A stretch of DNA of 64,000 nucleotides from Acanthochromis polyacanthus (GCF_021347895.1 NC_067116.1:37893639-37957638), one strand, 5' to 3'; counted from the first letter of the stretch, positions 22,301 through 33,300 are shown. Notes: generated from the letters alone by a model not told the origin. Program-made: numbers and translations.

Positions 22301-23360
22301 GAAAAATCCAGAGAAATGTTAAAGGGAAAGGACACAAGGGGACATAGTTCATTGTGGTTTAGTGCTAAAGGAGAGAGAAAAGAGAGCACTCATCAGGCCG
22401 ACAGCAGATGTTTGTGTTCTCTCACATATTCACCCACAACACAGTCAGCTGATTAGTATCATTCTTGCCTGACTAATGACTGAGTGACTGGGCAAAGTCT
22501 CTTCATTTTCTGCCATTTTCCACGCCGCATTTTCTTCTCTATTAATTTTTGCAGTGTGACAGTTTAATTACAAAACAGAAAGTGGTACGCAACCCGGCAG
22601 TTCATTCTGAATTTGCGGAGCGGAACGGGAAAAGCTACCCTGTCCACGAGGGGAATTTTCCTTGCAGAGCAGCTGTGCAGCCGCCACAAAACGGTAATTG
22701 TTTGACAGTCTCAGTACATTAAAATCAGCAGCCACGAAAAAAAACTGACCTCCACCATTCAGCGGCACTATGGGCTGACCGGGTGAGTTTTTCTCCTGAT
22801 TCGGGAAAGCAAACAAATGCGCTTTTACTTTCTTTGTTTTGAGAAATGCGCTGAGGAATAGCAGTAAAAGCAATTTGGATGGAAATTATTCTTTTTTAAA
22901 AAATGCAATTTTCTTGTGAACAATGCAGGAGACACTGGCCAAAATAAATGCACTCTCTACTCGAAAACTGTTGGTCCCTTAACAAACTGAGCTCCACATT
23001 AGGTACAGTCCTTGAGCAAAAAGTTTCCGGCCTTTACTTTCACACACACACACCTGCACAGCTGCTACCACCTCCACCATCCACTCTAATGCCTCTGAGC
23101 TTGAAGGCAGCATGCTTCACAGCTCCATGTAAAAGCCTCTTTGGTGGAATATCAGCAATCTTATTAGAAACTGCAGAATGCCTACCAACTCTGCTGCAGG
23201 ACATCTGACCCACTATGAGGCCTTACAAACTCCATATCAGAATCAATTGATGGTGACTCCAGTTTTTCATCCGGCCCCCCTGAGGCAGCACAGGAGGAGA
23301 TGAAGTGACATATCTGCCAGAATCAGAGAGCACCTGAGATGTAATGATTCTCTGCTGTTT
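22301..23360. other. No gene; short (CA)n at 23041-23053
   Basis: The block 22500-22800 is moderately complex (TCTATTAATTTTTGCAGTG, AGTTTAATTACAAAAC). A seven-repeat CA run lies at 23041-23053. No coding evidence was found. Confidence 0.35.
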
Positions 23361-24255
23361 CTAGCAGAGAACATTAACAATGAGACAAATTAGCTGGATA
23401 GATAGCTGAGAAGCCTCGCTGTGAATGACAAGAAGGTGAATGCTGCCCACGTGAAGGTAGCTCTCACTTAGCCTTTTTTTAGGCCTCACTCTAATCTTCT
23501 GGCTCATTCTGTTCAGCTCAGCACATCTGTGGATCCCACTGGACCGATTCACACAAACACACTCAGCTGCACATACACACAAGTCCAAAACCTCTGAAGG
23601 GGCAGATTTGCTCATACTGTGGCTAAACCCACACGGACTACAAATCCAAGTGTCACCTAAAGGCTGACTTTGGACACAATTGACTAAATCCACCTGGTGA
23701 GAGCTGCAGGTCAACCAGCTGCTGCTGGTCTCTCCGACTGTTCCTCCAGCCTTTCTGCCCCTCATCTCTCCGAATCTCCACTTAAAGACGCCCTCCAGTG
23801 AAAATCTAGTTTTATATGGTGTTTTTTTATTTGCTAGGTGACAGATCATGAGCGAAATAAGCTGTCAGTTCCACAACTGAGCATTTCCAGCTTGAAACTG
23901 CAGTTAAAAACACAGATTCAGACTTTTGAGATTTCACACATAAACTTCAAGAACCAGTCGTCTCAGCTTGCAGAGAGGGGCTTTACATGTCGTTATTCCT
24001 GTGCAGAATCAGCTTCAACTTGAACATATATGACTGTATTATTTCAATATTACAACACGGTGTCCTCGAGATGCAGCCAATAGCAAAGGAACATGTGGAG
24101 ATAGAGGCTGGAATGCATTCTAGAGTTACATCTAAGCTATTTTTTTAGGTCAGAAGGGATTATTCTGCTAAAAAGAACTTCAAAATATGTAACTTTGATA
24201 CACATAAATCAGTTTTTTAGGGGTTTAATCAATAACCAGAGAAGGACTGCACGTC
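23361..24255. repeat. Dispersed repeat family R1, copy 1
   Basis: From about 23785 the text CCAGTGAAAATCTAG, ATTCAGACTTTTGAG and a final ATACACATAAATCAGTTTTT recurs at 50519-50820 (GTGAAAATCAAGATTTT, ATTCAGACTTCTGGG, ATACACAGAAATAATTTTTA). A third, inverted copy is at about 60230-60460, and a partial copy at 35930-36040. The 162-codon minus-strand frame here (23361-23849) runs into this repeat, has no domain and is not called a gene. The repeat class is unknown. Confidence 0.55.
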
Positions 24256-24279
24256 TTTGTTGAAGCAACAGCAATAGTT

Positions 24280-24645
24280 GTCTGAATTTGTTTGAAATAT
24301 CTGAACGTCTATTCACCAAATTTGACTTTGCCATTCATGTTCCCCTGAGGACAAATCCTAATGTCTTTGATAATCCCCCTGACATTTCCTCTAGCGCCAC
24401 CTTCAGGTTCTTATTCAAGTTTTTCTTTGAGTGGAATTAACTGATAAACTATTGCAAGAACTGCCATGAAATGTTGTTCCTACTTTGGAAGCGGAAGACA
24501 TTTCCATCGGCTGTGCTTTGTGTTCAGTGTTAAACAGTGAATGCTATCATGCTGAGATAAGTGGCCATTATGGAAATATGCAGTAGCCTAAACATCTTGT
24601 CAACGTGAGCATGTTAGAAAAGAGCAAGTTAATTGGTTTCTATAA
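24280..24645 (+). repeat. Teleost interspersed repeat, decayed
   Basis: The text ACATTTCCTCTAGCGCCACC followed by TTCAGGT, then CATTTCCATCGGCTGTGC and GTGAGCATGTTAGAAAAG, follows the order of a fish repeat I recognise ('CATCTAGCGCCATCATCAGG ... AGCATGTTAGCAT'). It is the opposite orientation of the 18440-18680 copy. The rest of the family pattern is seen at 56440-57400. Confidence 0.5.
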
Positions 24646-25440
24646 CTCATTTAGGGAGGCGGATTGGAAACAAAGACAACAAAAATCCACACAAAGTCTT
24701 TCAGTGACAACTACATGAACATATTCCTCTATGTGTTGCTAATAAATACCTGGAGAAGCGGGAATCTCAGACAGCATTAGCCTGACTTCAGTATTTAGGC
24801 ACCCCAGATGGAATTCACTACAAAATGTGCAACATATGTCAACAAAAGACGACTTGGTTTGGTTTTGCTGCCAAGCAGACTTACTTATTGAGGGTAGGAC
24901 ATGAACCAGCTGTTGTGTTTTAGTCTCACTTAGTGTCTATGTGTACCTGTGTCTGAATTCATTATAATGTACCAAGCTGCATGATCAGAAAAATAAAGGC
25001 AGAAAGTGAGTGATGTGAAAATATTAAAAGGCAATATTATCACAACAACAACAAAAACCTTTAAGAAAAGTACGATTTCAAAGCTCTGAGCCTACGGGGA
25101 GAGAGACGGAAGGATTAGAGAAACCTGCTTTTTTTTCGAGGTGGGATAAAGAATGAAAGGCAGAACTGATTTTTCTTTCTCATAATGACAAAATACGCCA
25201 ACAACAAACCTTTTGAAGCTGCAATATCCACAGAAATTATGCACTAAAGCCTCCTGCACATTACAGTCTTTCAGCATTTGCCATTCAGCATTTGTCTTAA
25301 AAACACAAAAGGGATGGGAAAGGCCGCACTGTATCTTATTTTTGTGCGACTCAAAAATCATTATTGCTATTATTAAGAGCAGCAAAAGTCAAACAGTGAA
25401 TTGCACACAGCGCGCACAAGCAAAGCAATCATATAGGACA
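24646..25440. other. No gene recognised
   Basis: AT-rich sequence with short A-runs. The plus and minus frames of 97-108 codons around 25092-25539 overlap each other on opposite strands and show no domain. Confidence 0.35.
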
Positions 25441-25780
25441 GAAAGTCGGCATGCGCGGATCAGCTCTACCTGGCGTGCAAAGGCTCTGGATTCAATTAAT
25501 TATACTACTTTCCTATTCTCTCCCATAAATCCCTGCTGATTGTTTCGGCAACCCAGAGCTAGATCTCTGATTAGCGAGGAGAGCTTTATAAGTATCACAC
25601 TGGTAGCCCTGGCTTCATAAATAGTCCCACTGTGTGGAATCCAGGCAGGTAGAGGACAGAAATCACTCTCAGTAACAAAAGCTGCTCCTTCCATACATTT
25701 CTGTCAATTTCTCCTCTTGCTTAGTTATGATTGCCCCGTCTGAGAAAATACAACAAACAGATCCAGGGGATTCCTTTGTA
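25441..25780. promoter_or_regulatory. Candidate conserved non-coding element
   Basis: Repeat-free and complex: TGGATTCAATTAATTATACT, TCCCTGCTGATTGTTTCGGC, CTAGATCTCTGATTAGCGAG, CTTCATAAATAGTCCCACTG. The density of homeodomain-type cores and the absence of low-complexity runs resemble vertebrate developmental enhancers. No alignment was possible. Confidence 0.4.
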
Positions 25781-26080
25781 GCTCTACAAATTAAAATTGA
25801 ACAGAAAAAATTGCGAGCTCTCCTTTGGGAATTGCAGCACACAAGAGGAAACATTGGCCATCTGTAGGCTTCTCAAGCTCTCCCTGTTTACCCAGCTCAT
25901 CAGAGTCTGACAGATACAGCCTGTACAACAATGATGCCAGCATTACATAGCTGGTATCCTTCAGTGTGGCAGGCTTTTGCTTATAAACTGACTGAAGATG
26001 TGCAAACTCTGGTGAGTTTTAGTTTTGGAAAAAAAAAAAAAAACCACAGAGGAAGACAAAATAGGTGATTCTTCAGGAGC
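25781..26080. other. Spacer with A15 run at 26029-26043
   Basis: The sequence is ordinary and ends in an adenine homopolymer of 15. No retroelement body precedes it. Confidence 0.4.
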
Positions 26081-27020
26081 TGTCCGGTGCTGAAACCACA
26101 TTAAGAGCCCGCAGGGAGCTTTTTATTTCCTGAGGATTAGCTCAGACAGGAAAATGGCTAAATAAACAGCTATGTACTATTTGCTTCTCCTCCCAGGATG
26201 TCAGGATGGTGATTGATAGAGACGCAATCCAATTCAGATCTACTGACATGCCAACTGCGTTAACAAAGGAGGCTTTGCACCCAACTGGCGAGACAAAGAG
26301 AAAAAAAAGAGCCAAGAGGGGAAAAAGCCAGGTGAGCATAAAAAATAAAAGAAATTCACCCTCTGCACCCCCTTCCTGCTCCAATCACTGGGAGATACTC
26401 GACTGTGCTCCTGTCATTAATTCAGCAGACAAAAACTGTTACCAGATGTCCATTATCTTATTTATGGTATACTTAATCAGAGAAAATGCTTCCTTTGACT
26501 AAATTAACTTTGGTGCGAGAGGGTGCAAGCTGGGGCTTGGGAGGAGGAGGGGGGTGTGACTGAGTGAAATATGCGACGAGCTGCGTCTGGAGGTGTAGTG
26601 TGGTAAACTACCTATTTTTTCTGCCTCTGTGCCTCCTGGCTTTATAAACTGCGCCGCCACTGCTCATCGATGGCCTAGCGTTGCGCTGCTTCGTTCATTT
26701 GCTTGGTCTTACGTTGTGGTGCCTAGTCAGACCGTACGGTTAATGCCAGACTATTATATTATTAGCCAAGGAAAAGCTAGCAGCAGGCCACTTAGATTCC
26801 GCTCCATCTGCTTGCTGGTGTCAGCTTGGAGGAGCGGGAGGGATACGCTGAGCTGTCAATCAGGCAGACTGACGTCTTCCGGAGAAGCGAAGGTGCAGCT
26901 TTTATTAAGACCCTGCGACTGGGTGGTGACTGGAGGTGCCAGGTGGATTGCAGCTGCAAACATGGTCCCTGGACCCACATAGAACTTGAGCAGACAGTGG
27001 AAAGCGCTCAACATTTACAG
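26081..27020. promoter_or_regulatory. Candidate conserved non-coding cluster
   Basis: Three sub-blocks stand out. 26090-26300 has GATTGATAGAGACGCAATCC and AATTCAGATCTACTGACATG. 26370-26520 has CTGTCATTAATTCAGCAGAC and TTTGACTAAATTAACTTTGG. 26580-27000 is CpG-bearing with GCGCCGCCACTGCTCATCGA. The plus frame at 26629-26982 (117 codons) spans the last block but has no known domain. The texture is that of cis-regulatory DNA. Confidence 0.4.
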
Positions 27021-27276
27021 AATTGAACATGCGTGTAGGCCGCTGTGAGTGTTTTCGCTGCTTAATTGGATCAAGGTTATCTTACTCTGTAAATTAGTCT
27101 CTCTCACTGCAGGAATCTTGCAGCATCCCCTCCCTACCCCTTCTGCCAAAAAAGCTACATTCATTTGTAACATATGCACTAAAGCCTACAGCTTCTGAAC
27201 TCTTCATAAAAAATACAACACACAGAGGAGTAATAATCAGTATCTTTTCCAATGCACAAATACGAGGATTAAAGCC

Positions 27277-27303
27277 AGCTATCAGCTATCAGCTATCAGC
27301 TAC
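27277..27303 (+). repeat. Heptamer minisatellite (AGCTATC)n
   Basis: Just under four copies of AGCTATC run head to tail. It is a very short array inside otherwise complex sequence. Confidence 0.8.
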
Positions 27304-29194
27304 AGCGGGATCACAGCTGAACTCACAGCACCACACTCTTACCAGCTATAGGATTTCTAGCTGGAGGCCGTCGCCAGTCAAACAGCCAAACTCAAGCCCA
27401 AGATCCTCGGTGCTGATACAGTTGCTTGGCTGCTCTCTCCTTCTTGTTTCATCCCCTGCCAGGGCGGCTTGTTTGTTTTAAGCACAGCAGAAGGTTCATT
27501 GTAGAAATATTAATGTCTTCCATTTGCAAATCCCTTGTAAAAATTCACAGTTTCCCATTCATTTGCTTGGACACTACTCAAGTGCAAAATGAATTCTTGC
27601 CCATTCATGTCTCCCGCTACACAAGTGTCTGCACTAAGCTGAGCGCAGTCAGCCAGAAAAGACACATTATTGAAATATGTGACAAACGCAACCTCGTGCA
27701 AAGAGCAGATAAAGCTGGAAAAATTCTCCCAGCGTGTCACCTCCTTCCCTCACCTGTCTTTTCTTTCTCCTTCTCGAGGTGCGGTGACAACACTTCTTAG
27801 CCGGTCTTGACCGCGCTTGGAGTGGAGCCACTAAGAAGCGGCGAAACCTCCCTCTGAAGGAATATTGTTTCAGCCATTCTAACGCCTCATCACACAGTGA
27901 AACGTGAAAAATGGGGGCAGTGAACTGGCAACACCACAGAAAAGAAAAGCACCTCTTCAGAAACAATGGCGTAAACAGCAGAGCCTGTGATCCGGGGCAG
28001 GAGTGATGAGCGAGAGTCCAAACAGAGCGAGACGATATGAGAGAGAAAGCTCAGGAAAGACAAACACAGACACGTTCTTGCAATATGCATGAGGCAGAAA
28101 GATGTGAAAAATGCAGCAGAGAGACTTAAAAGGCGGTTAAATGTGCAAGCCAGAGCTTATTAGTACAACAGGAGCTGATGATGCCATTATAGCTCATGAG
28201 GTGACCAGCAAACACACACACAAACATCATAAACACATGGCTACCCAACCGCTGAGAAGGGAACATTTTAGCTACACTGTGCCACAAAATGAGAATGAGG
28301 CCGGCCTTTTACACATTAAGGTCCAGTGCAGAGGCTAAATGCATGATCGGGGATGAAATATCAGAAAAAAGCAGGATCATTTGTGCCAAGGACAGCTTGT
28401 GGATGCTCCATGTCGGCTGTGTGTCTGAGTGCCAATACCTGTGACACTCAGTGAGCATAAGACAGACAGAATAAGAGTCAGGAGAAAGGAAGCAGAAGAC
28501 TAGTAACCATTCCGCAAACCGCTTGGTTGAATCTCTGCTTAATTTCCCAGGAGGTGATGAAGCAACTCTGCTCCAACTTTCTTCTCTCTGCGATACACTT
28601 GTAAAATTAACACAAACACAGAGACACAAAGAAAAGCAAAGCCGACATTGTTATCTTTTCCACCCTCAACATCCCTCAGCCAACCAGAAAACCTCGTTTC
28701 AACCGAGTGGCCGAGCTCGGACCTCCTCGGCTTTGATCAGCTCGTAGCCTCGAGGTCCTCCTGCGGAGAGTTAGAGAAATAATTGAGAGGCCTATTTGAC
28801 GGAGTGTAAGTGCCATCCAAGATAACATCTCAGGTTTCTTCTCCCCTCATGCTTCACGACAGCGCTGACAGCCCTGCCAGCGCTGCCTATCGACTTTCAC
28901 CCAATCCTGTCCCCCGTCCGCCTCACCTGAAGGCTTACAGGACGAGGAGAAGCAAGCTACAGGAGGTGGGCGGGTGGTTCAGGCAGATCTGAATCCTGCA
29001 GTAAACCTGCAATCTTAAATATGCTCGTAAGTGGGTGGCAAAAGGACAAAACAGGGAATGATGATTTCCTCATGGAGCAAACACCAAGCAGAAAAACAAC
29101 AAAAGCACTTTACCATAGTAACAGAGCCACCCTTAAATGTCTAAGTCAGATGAGATCTCTAGACAGCTAAATTCCCAACACAGTAAAGTGAAGA
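27304..29194. promoter_or_regulatory. Repeat-poor region with candidate regulatory blocks (27480-27760, 28660-29030)
   Basis: The block 27480-27760 (TTCCATTTGCAAATCCCTTG, with an octamer-like ATTTGCAAAT) and the CpG-bearing block 28660-29030 (GAAATAATTGAGAGGCC, CCAGCGCTGCCTATCG) are complex and free of transposon ends. Frames up to 124 codons exist on both strands but overlap and carry no domain. The call is inferred from texture. Confidence 0.3.
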
Positions 29195-30870
29195 TTTATG
29201 AAAATCAGCCACATGCAAGCATTAACCAGAGCAATTCTGAATCAGTGAATCATGCTCCTACAATGGCTGTAGTTGAAGAGCACCTGTAATTCTGATCACA
29301 GATCTGAACAAAATCAGCGAAACACCCTTTTTTTCTCATGCAAATGTGAACAAAGCAACATTAAACTGACTTCATGCACAAATCAAATCATCAACTACCC
29401 CAAAAACAAAGCTAAACCAACTTGTCTTCACTTTTTGGGATGAAGTCCCAGTCTAAAAATCAGCCACACAGAAGCATTAACTAGTTTGGAATCAGTCAAT
29501 CATGTTTATTCAGTGGCTATACTTCTGCTTTATAGTGCACCTGTAAGTCTGATCACAGGAGATAAAGCTCATCTCCAGTCCAAGCCAACTGTAGTGTACA
29601 AAATCCACAAAACATCCTTTTCTACTCATCTAAGTGTGAGAAAAACCATATTAAACTGACTTTGTGTGAAAATCCAACCATCAATTATCCAAAAAACAAA
29701 GCCAAGCCAACTCATCCTCCCCTTATAGATGACGTCCAGAAATCTGCCATATGGAAGCCAGAGCAGTTTTGAATCGTTGCTCCGCCACCTTTGTATGAAA
29801 CTAAACCTGTAATTCTGATCACAGAACATAAAGCTCATGTCCACTCCACACCGACTGTAGTGAACAAAATCTGCGAAACATCTTTTTCTTCTCATGCAAC
29901 TGGGAAAAAAACAACATTAAATTGACTTCATGTGCAAATCAAATCATCATTTATCAAAAAAACAAAAACAAAGCTAAATCAACTCCCTTCACCTTTGGGA
30001 TGAGGTTCAATCCAAAAACCGCCACATGGAAGCTACAGCAGTTCTGAATTAGCAATCATGCTCTTGTAGTGGCTATACATTTTGTTCTGCATAGCTAATT
30101 CTGACCACAGATCTTGTCTTTGAGTAGTATTTCAATCTCATCTCCGATCCAAAGCAACTGTAGTGCACAACATCTGCAAAATACCTTTTTCTTGTCATGT
30201 AAGTGGGAGTAAAACAGCATTAAAATGACTTCATGCACAAATCTGATCATCATTTATTCAAAAAAACAAAAACAAAGCCAAACCAAGTCCCCTTCACCTA
30301 TGGGATTAGGTTCAGTTCAAAAATCAGCTACATGGAAGCACAAACCAGTTTGCTATCAGTGAATCATGCTCTTACTGTGGCTATACCTTTGCATTCTAGT
30401 ACACCTTTATTTCTGATCACAGATGAACAGAATTAAGAAGCTCCTGTCTAGTCCAAACCAACTGTAGTGAACAAAATCTGCAAAACACCGTTTTCTTCTT
30501 ATGCAAGTGCGAGTAAAGCAACCTTCAATTGACTTTATGAGCAAATCCAATCATAAAGTATCCCAAAAACAAAGCTAAACCAAGTCGCTTTCACCTTTTC
30601 GGATGAGGTTCAGTCAAAAAACCCACAGCAGCTTTTTATGTTCTTACAGTGGCTATACTTTTGTAGCAAAATTCACCTGTGATTCTAATCACAGAACATA
30701 AAGCTCCTCTCCAATCCAAATCGATTGTAGTGCACAAAATCTGCAAAACGCCCTCATCTTCTTGTGTAAATGGGCATAAAACAACATTAAATTAATTTCA
30801 TGCGCAAAATCAGCCACTAAATAGCTCAAAAACTACACTCAACCAACTCGTCTTCACCTTTTCCGATGAG
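29195..30870. repeat. Tandem array, about six copies of a ~285 bp unit
   Basis: A shared anchor (GGGATGAGG or close) recurs at about 29438, 29727, 29998, 30302, 30600 and 30863, giving spacings of 289, 271, 304, 298 and 263 bp. A partial first copy starts near 29195. Each unit contains AAACAAAGCTAAACCAA, TTCTGATCACAGA, AACTGTAGTG(A/C)ACAAAATCTGC and (A/C)ATTAAATTGACTTCATG-type text. Read on the minus strand, most units hold CATCC(C/G)AAAAGGTGAAG, resembling a 5' splice site. The last unit runs into the CpG-rich block at 30870-31250. There is no coding content. Confidence 0.9.
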
Positions 30871-31250
30871 CTCCAGTCCACAGGAATGTAGAGCGATGCT
30901 GCAGCTTCACAGGAGCGTCGGTCGGTGTGATACGGTGCAGGTGGTTAAAGACGCCACGGACCGGGAAGCTGAGCCATCCAACGACGCGTAAAAAGGAAAC
31001 CAAAAAGCAACAAAAAGCCCTGCGAGTGCGTCGGAGGAGTGATGGGGTGCAGACCTGGGTGTCAAGTACAGAGAAACCAGCGGAGGACTGTGTTGTCTTT
31101 GCAATGCAACGGATCTCTTCTTGCAAACGAGCCGAGTCGAGCAGCAGCAGCAGCAGCCGCGATGAGTGGAGGAGCAGCCGGAGTGGTGCTCACCTCTCCA
31201 GCAGCTGAGCGCTACTGAACAAAAGAGCGCTCCGCAGGCTCTCTATTCAA
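30857..31250 (-). promoter_or_regulatory. CpG-rich candidate promoter / first exon of a minus-strand gene
   Basis: The block is clearly richer in CpG than its surroundings (GGAGCGTCGGTCGGTG, CCAACGACGCGTAAAAAG, GAGTGCGTCGGAGGAG) and includes (GCA)n at 31139-31157. On the minus strand two good donor-like sites are present: GGAGAG|GTGAGC with GT at 31193-31192, and GGAAAAG|GTGAAG at the lower edge. A 90-codon minus frame (31126 down) stays open through the second donor but has no known domain, so it may be 5' UTR. Immediately upstream on that strand lie TATTTGAATA and a long pyrimidine tract. The orientation and the exon itself are inferred. Confidence 0.4.
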
Positions 31251-31255
31251 ATAGC

Positions 31256-31308
31256 AGGAGAGGGAGGGAGGGGAGGGAGGAAGGGAGGGGAGGGAGGGAG
31301 GGAGGAGA

Positions 31309-31354
<46 letters not shown>

Positions 31355-31362
31355 GGGGAGGA
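31256..31362 (+). repeat. 107-nt uninterrupted purine tract, (GGGA)n then (GA)n
   Basis: Every base from 31256 to 31362 is A or G: first GGGAGGGAGG-type text, then about 20 GA dinucleotides, then GGAGGGGGAGGA. A further purine-biased stretch follows to about 31402 with GATGAGGAGGAGGATGAGGG. Such tracts can adopt triplex (H-DNA) structure and are frequent next to vertebrate promoters. This one borders the CpG-rich block. The Glu/Arg/Gly-rich frame across it is a composition artefact. Confidence 0.9.
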
Positions 31363-31402
31363 TGGTGTGAATGGGAGGGATGATGAGGAGGAGGATGAGG
31401 GC

Positions 31403-31787
31403 GACATAAAGACCTGAAGTTCCTGCATCACCCAACATCAAAAAGCTTAATTCGATATAATTCATGAGCCCTACCTGACTTATTGTTTGTTCAGTGTGAT
31501 GAATTATTTCACACAGCTATTAGTCCTGAGCCCTGGAAGTAATTTATGACATGCAGGGCTGGGGGAAGGGAAGGGAGGAAAAGGTTGCTTTTTTTTTTGG
31601 TTAGAAATGCTTGATTTGGCATCTCAGACCTGCTGTAGGTCCCACAATCCCCTTCTACCTTTTGTCTAATGCTGTAATTAATGACCTCAGGGATGGAATT
31701 ACCTTGCTTTGGCAGCGCAGCAGTGACCTCGACCTGAGAATTACACTTGCAGCAATGCTGGGTGAGTTTATCAAATTAGATTAACGC
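31403..31787. promoter_or_regulatory. Candidate conserved non-coding element (~31610-31780)
   Basis: The text GTCTAATGCTGTAATTAATG, ACCTCAGGGATGGAATTACC and GACCTCGACCTGAGAATTAC is complex, AATTA-rich and repeat-free, like deeply conserved vertebrate enhancers. It lies upstream of the candidate minus-strand promoter. No alignment was possible. Confidence 0.4.
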
Positions 31788-31809
31788 AAAAAAAAAAAAA
31801 AAAAAAAAA
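31788..31809 (+). repeat. A22 homopolymer
   Basis: An uninterrupted adenine run follows ATTAACGC. No retroelement is recognisable upstream, so it is listed only as a simple repeat. Confidence 0.85.
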
Positions 31810-31859
31810 TCCAAGGATTAAGCAGCAGAAAAAACATCGAATCAACATTTTTTTCTTCT

Positions 31860-32150
31860 CTTGATTGAAAAATTACACTAAACATACAAGAAAGAGCTTT
31901 TTAATTTTCATTTACATAATGGCAGTTAACAGAAAGATCATTATTATAGTGCTTGTAAAAAAAAAAAATGTGAACAGAGTTTGCAGAATTGCTGGTATAC
32001 ATTCACAGGCAAACCCTCCGCTTTGGTATATGTAAGGAATAATGACCCCCCAGGAGATTAAGCCTTTGTTCAGCAGCATTGTAGTTATAATTTAAGCATA
32101 GCTGGAGCTGCTTGCATTATTTTTTTGTTGCTGTTTCTTCACAATATTGT
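31860..32150. promoter_or_regulatory. Candidate conserved non-coding element
   Basis: The words CATTATTATAGTGCTTG, GGCAAACCCTCCGCTTTGGT, AATAATGACCCCCCAGGAG and GTAGTTATAATTTAAGCATA sit in continuous complex sequence broken by one A12 run. The texture and its position near the candidate promoter suggest cis-regulatory DNA. Confidence 0.35.
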
Positions 32151-33300
32151 TATTTTTCCTATAGGTAGAGTGCATCTTCAGCATATGGCAGTGTGGATGT
32201 TAGAAACAAGGTCACTGATGCTGCTGTGGCTCTCCGGGAGCTGTCCACGGTGCTGAACCGGTTTAACAGCACAACACTGTGCTCACACAAACGAGGAAAA
32301 CTGTGTCGACTAAAAGATCTACCGCGAATAAATCATTGTCACACTGCAAAATAAAAAATGCATGATGAAATGCCAGCCATAGTTTTTGTTTCAAAGGGGT
32401 TCCTGGGCTTGTACTGGCTGTAATGAGTCACCAAAGAATGGTTGGACCTGTTTGAAACAATGCAACTGTCAATTTGTCATTAAGGAACCTTTAAAAAACT
32501 TTTTAAAAAGCCTTTCTACATGCAAACATGAAACAAACACACTCATCAACCTTTGCAAGTGGCGTTTCTGTCACACTGCATGCACTACAATTAGTTTTAC
32601 TTGTTAAGCCATGCATTGTGAGTGCCTACTAGCAACTTAACTACAATTAGTGCTAATAATAATAATAATAATAAAGTATACTTACATATATTTTCAAGAC
32701 ACTTAAAGATGTTTTACAAAGCAGGAAAACCTTCTGCACTTAGTATTTATCTATAATGCATTGAGATGATTGATTTCGTTGCAAAATTTGCAATGACAGT
32801 GAAAGAAGTTCTGTTTCATCTATTCTATTCATTAAAAGTCAAAGTGTTTAGTCCATAAGGATTTATAAAGGTTGCTGCTGGATCAGACCCTGCAAAGAGG
32901 ATTTGAGCCAGGGCCAAACAACATTCACCAGCGCCAAAAGGAAAAGAATTGAGAATTTTTTTTATAATGCATATATACATTTTTGTATTATGTTTCTTTG
33001 AAAATTGGGTGTCATATACTCAAGTATAATAGACATTATTGTTCATCAAATGGCCAGAAGTAGCAGGAAAATGCACAGAAATCTGTCAAATAAGGCAACA
33101 CAGATTCATTGTCTGTACTGGAAGTGGACCGACCATGCTGAATGTCCTGTGTCACAAAGGCTCATTCCAAGCCAGGAAAAAACTCAACAGCAAGAACCTA
33201 TATATAATCTATGTAACAAACCCACAGCTCAGATTTTTCACCCATTCAACCGCTTTCACAACTCGTATAATGAGCAATAAAACATGAAACCGGCTTCATT
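32151..33300. other. No gene; (ATA)n at 32655-32674
   Basis: A short trinucleotide run (AATAATAATAATAATAATAA) lies at 32655-32674. The plus frames of 82-91 codons at 33005-33287 overlap and have no domain. Otherwise the sequence is unremarkable and AT-rich. Confidence 0.4.

Noticed and set aside
23361..23849. 162-codon minus-strand open frame, the longest in the window
   Set aside because: It runs into dispersed repeat R1, has no recognisable domain, and carries low-complexity Cys/Val text from a CA-rich stretch. No splice or initiation context was seen.
26629..26982. 117-codon plus frame in a CpG-bearing block
   Set aside because: The product is unlike any known protein and overlaps frames on the other strand. 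It was kept only as part of a candidate regulatory block.
29195..30870. Regularly spaced repeats considered as a CRISPR-like array
   Set aside because: The units are ~285 bp with contiguous homology and no short constant repeat with unique spacers. The setting is a vertebrate genome.
31166..31417. Glu/Arg/Gly-rich 83-codon frame
   Set aside because: It is translation of the GA microsatellite and purine tract.
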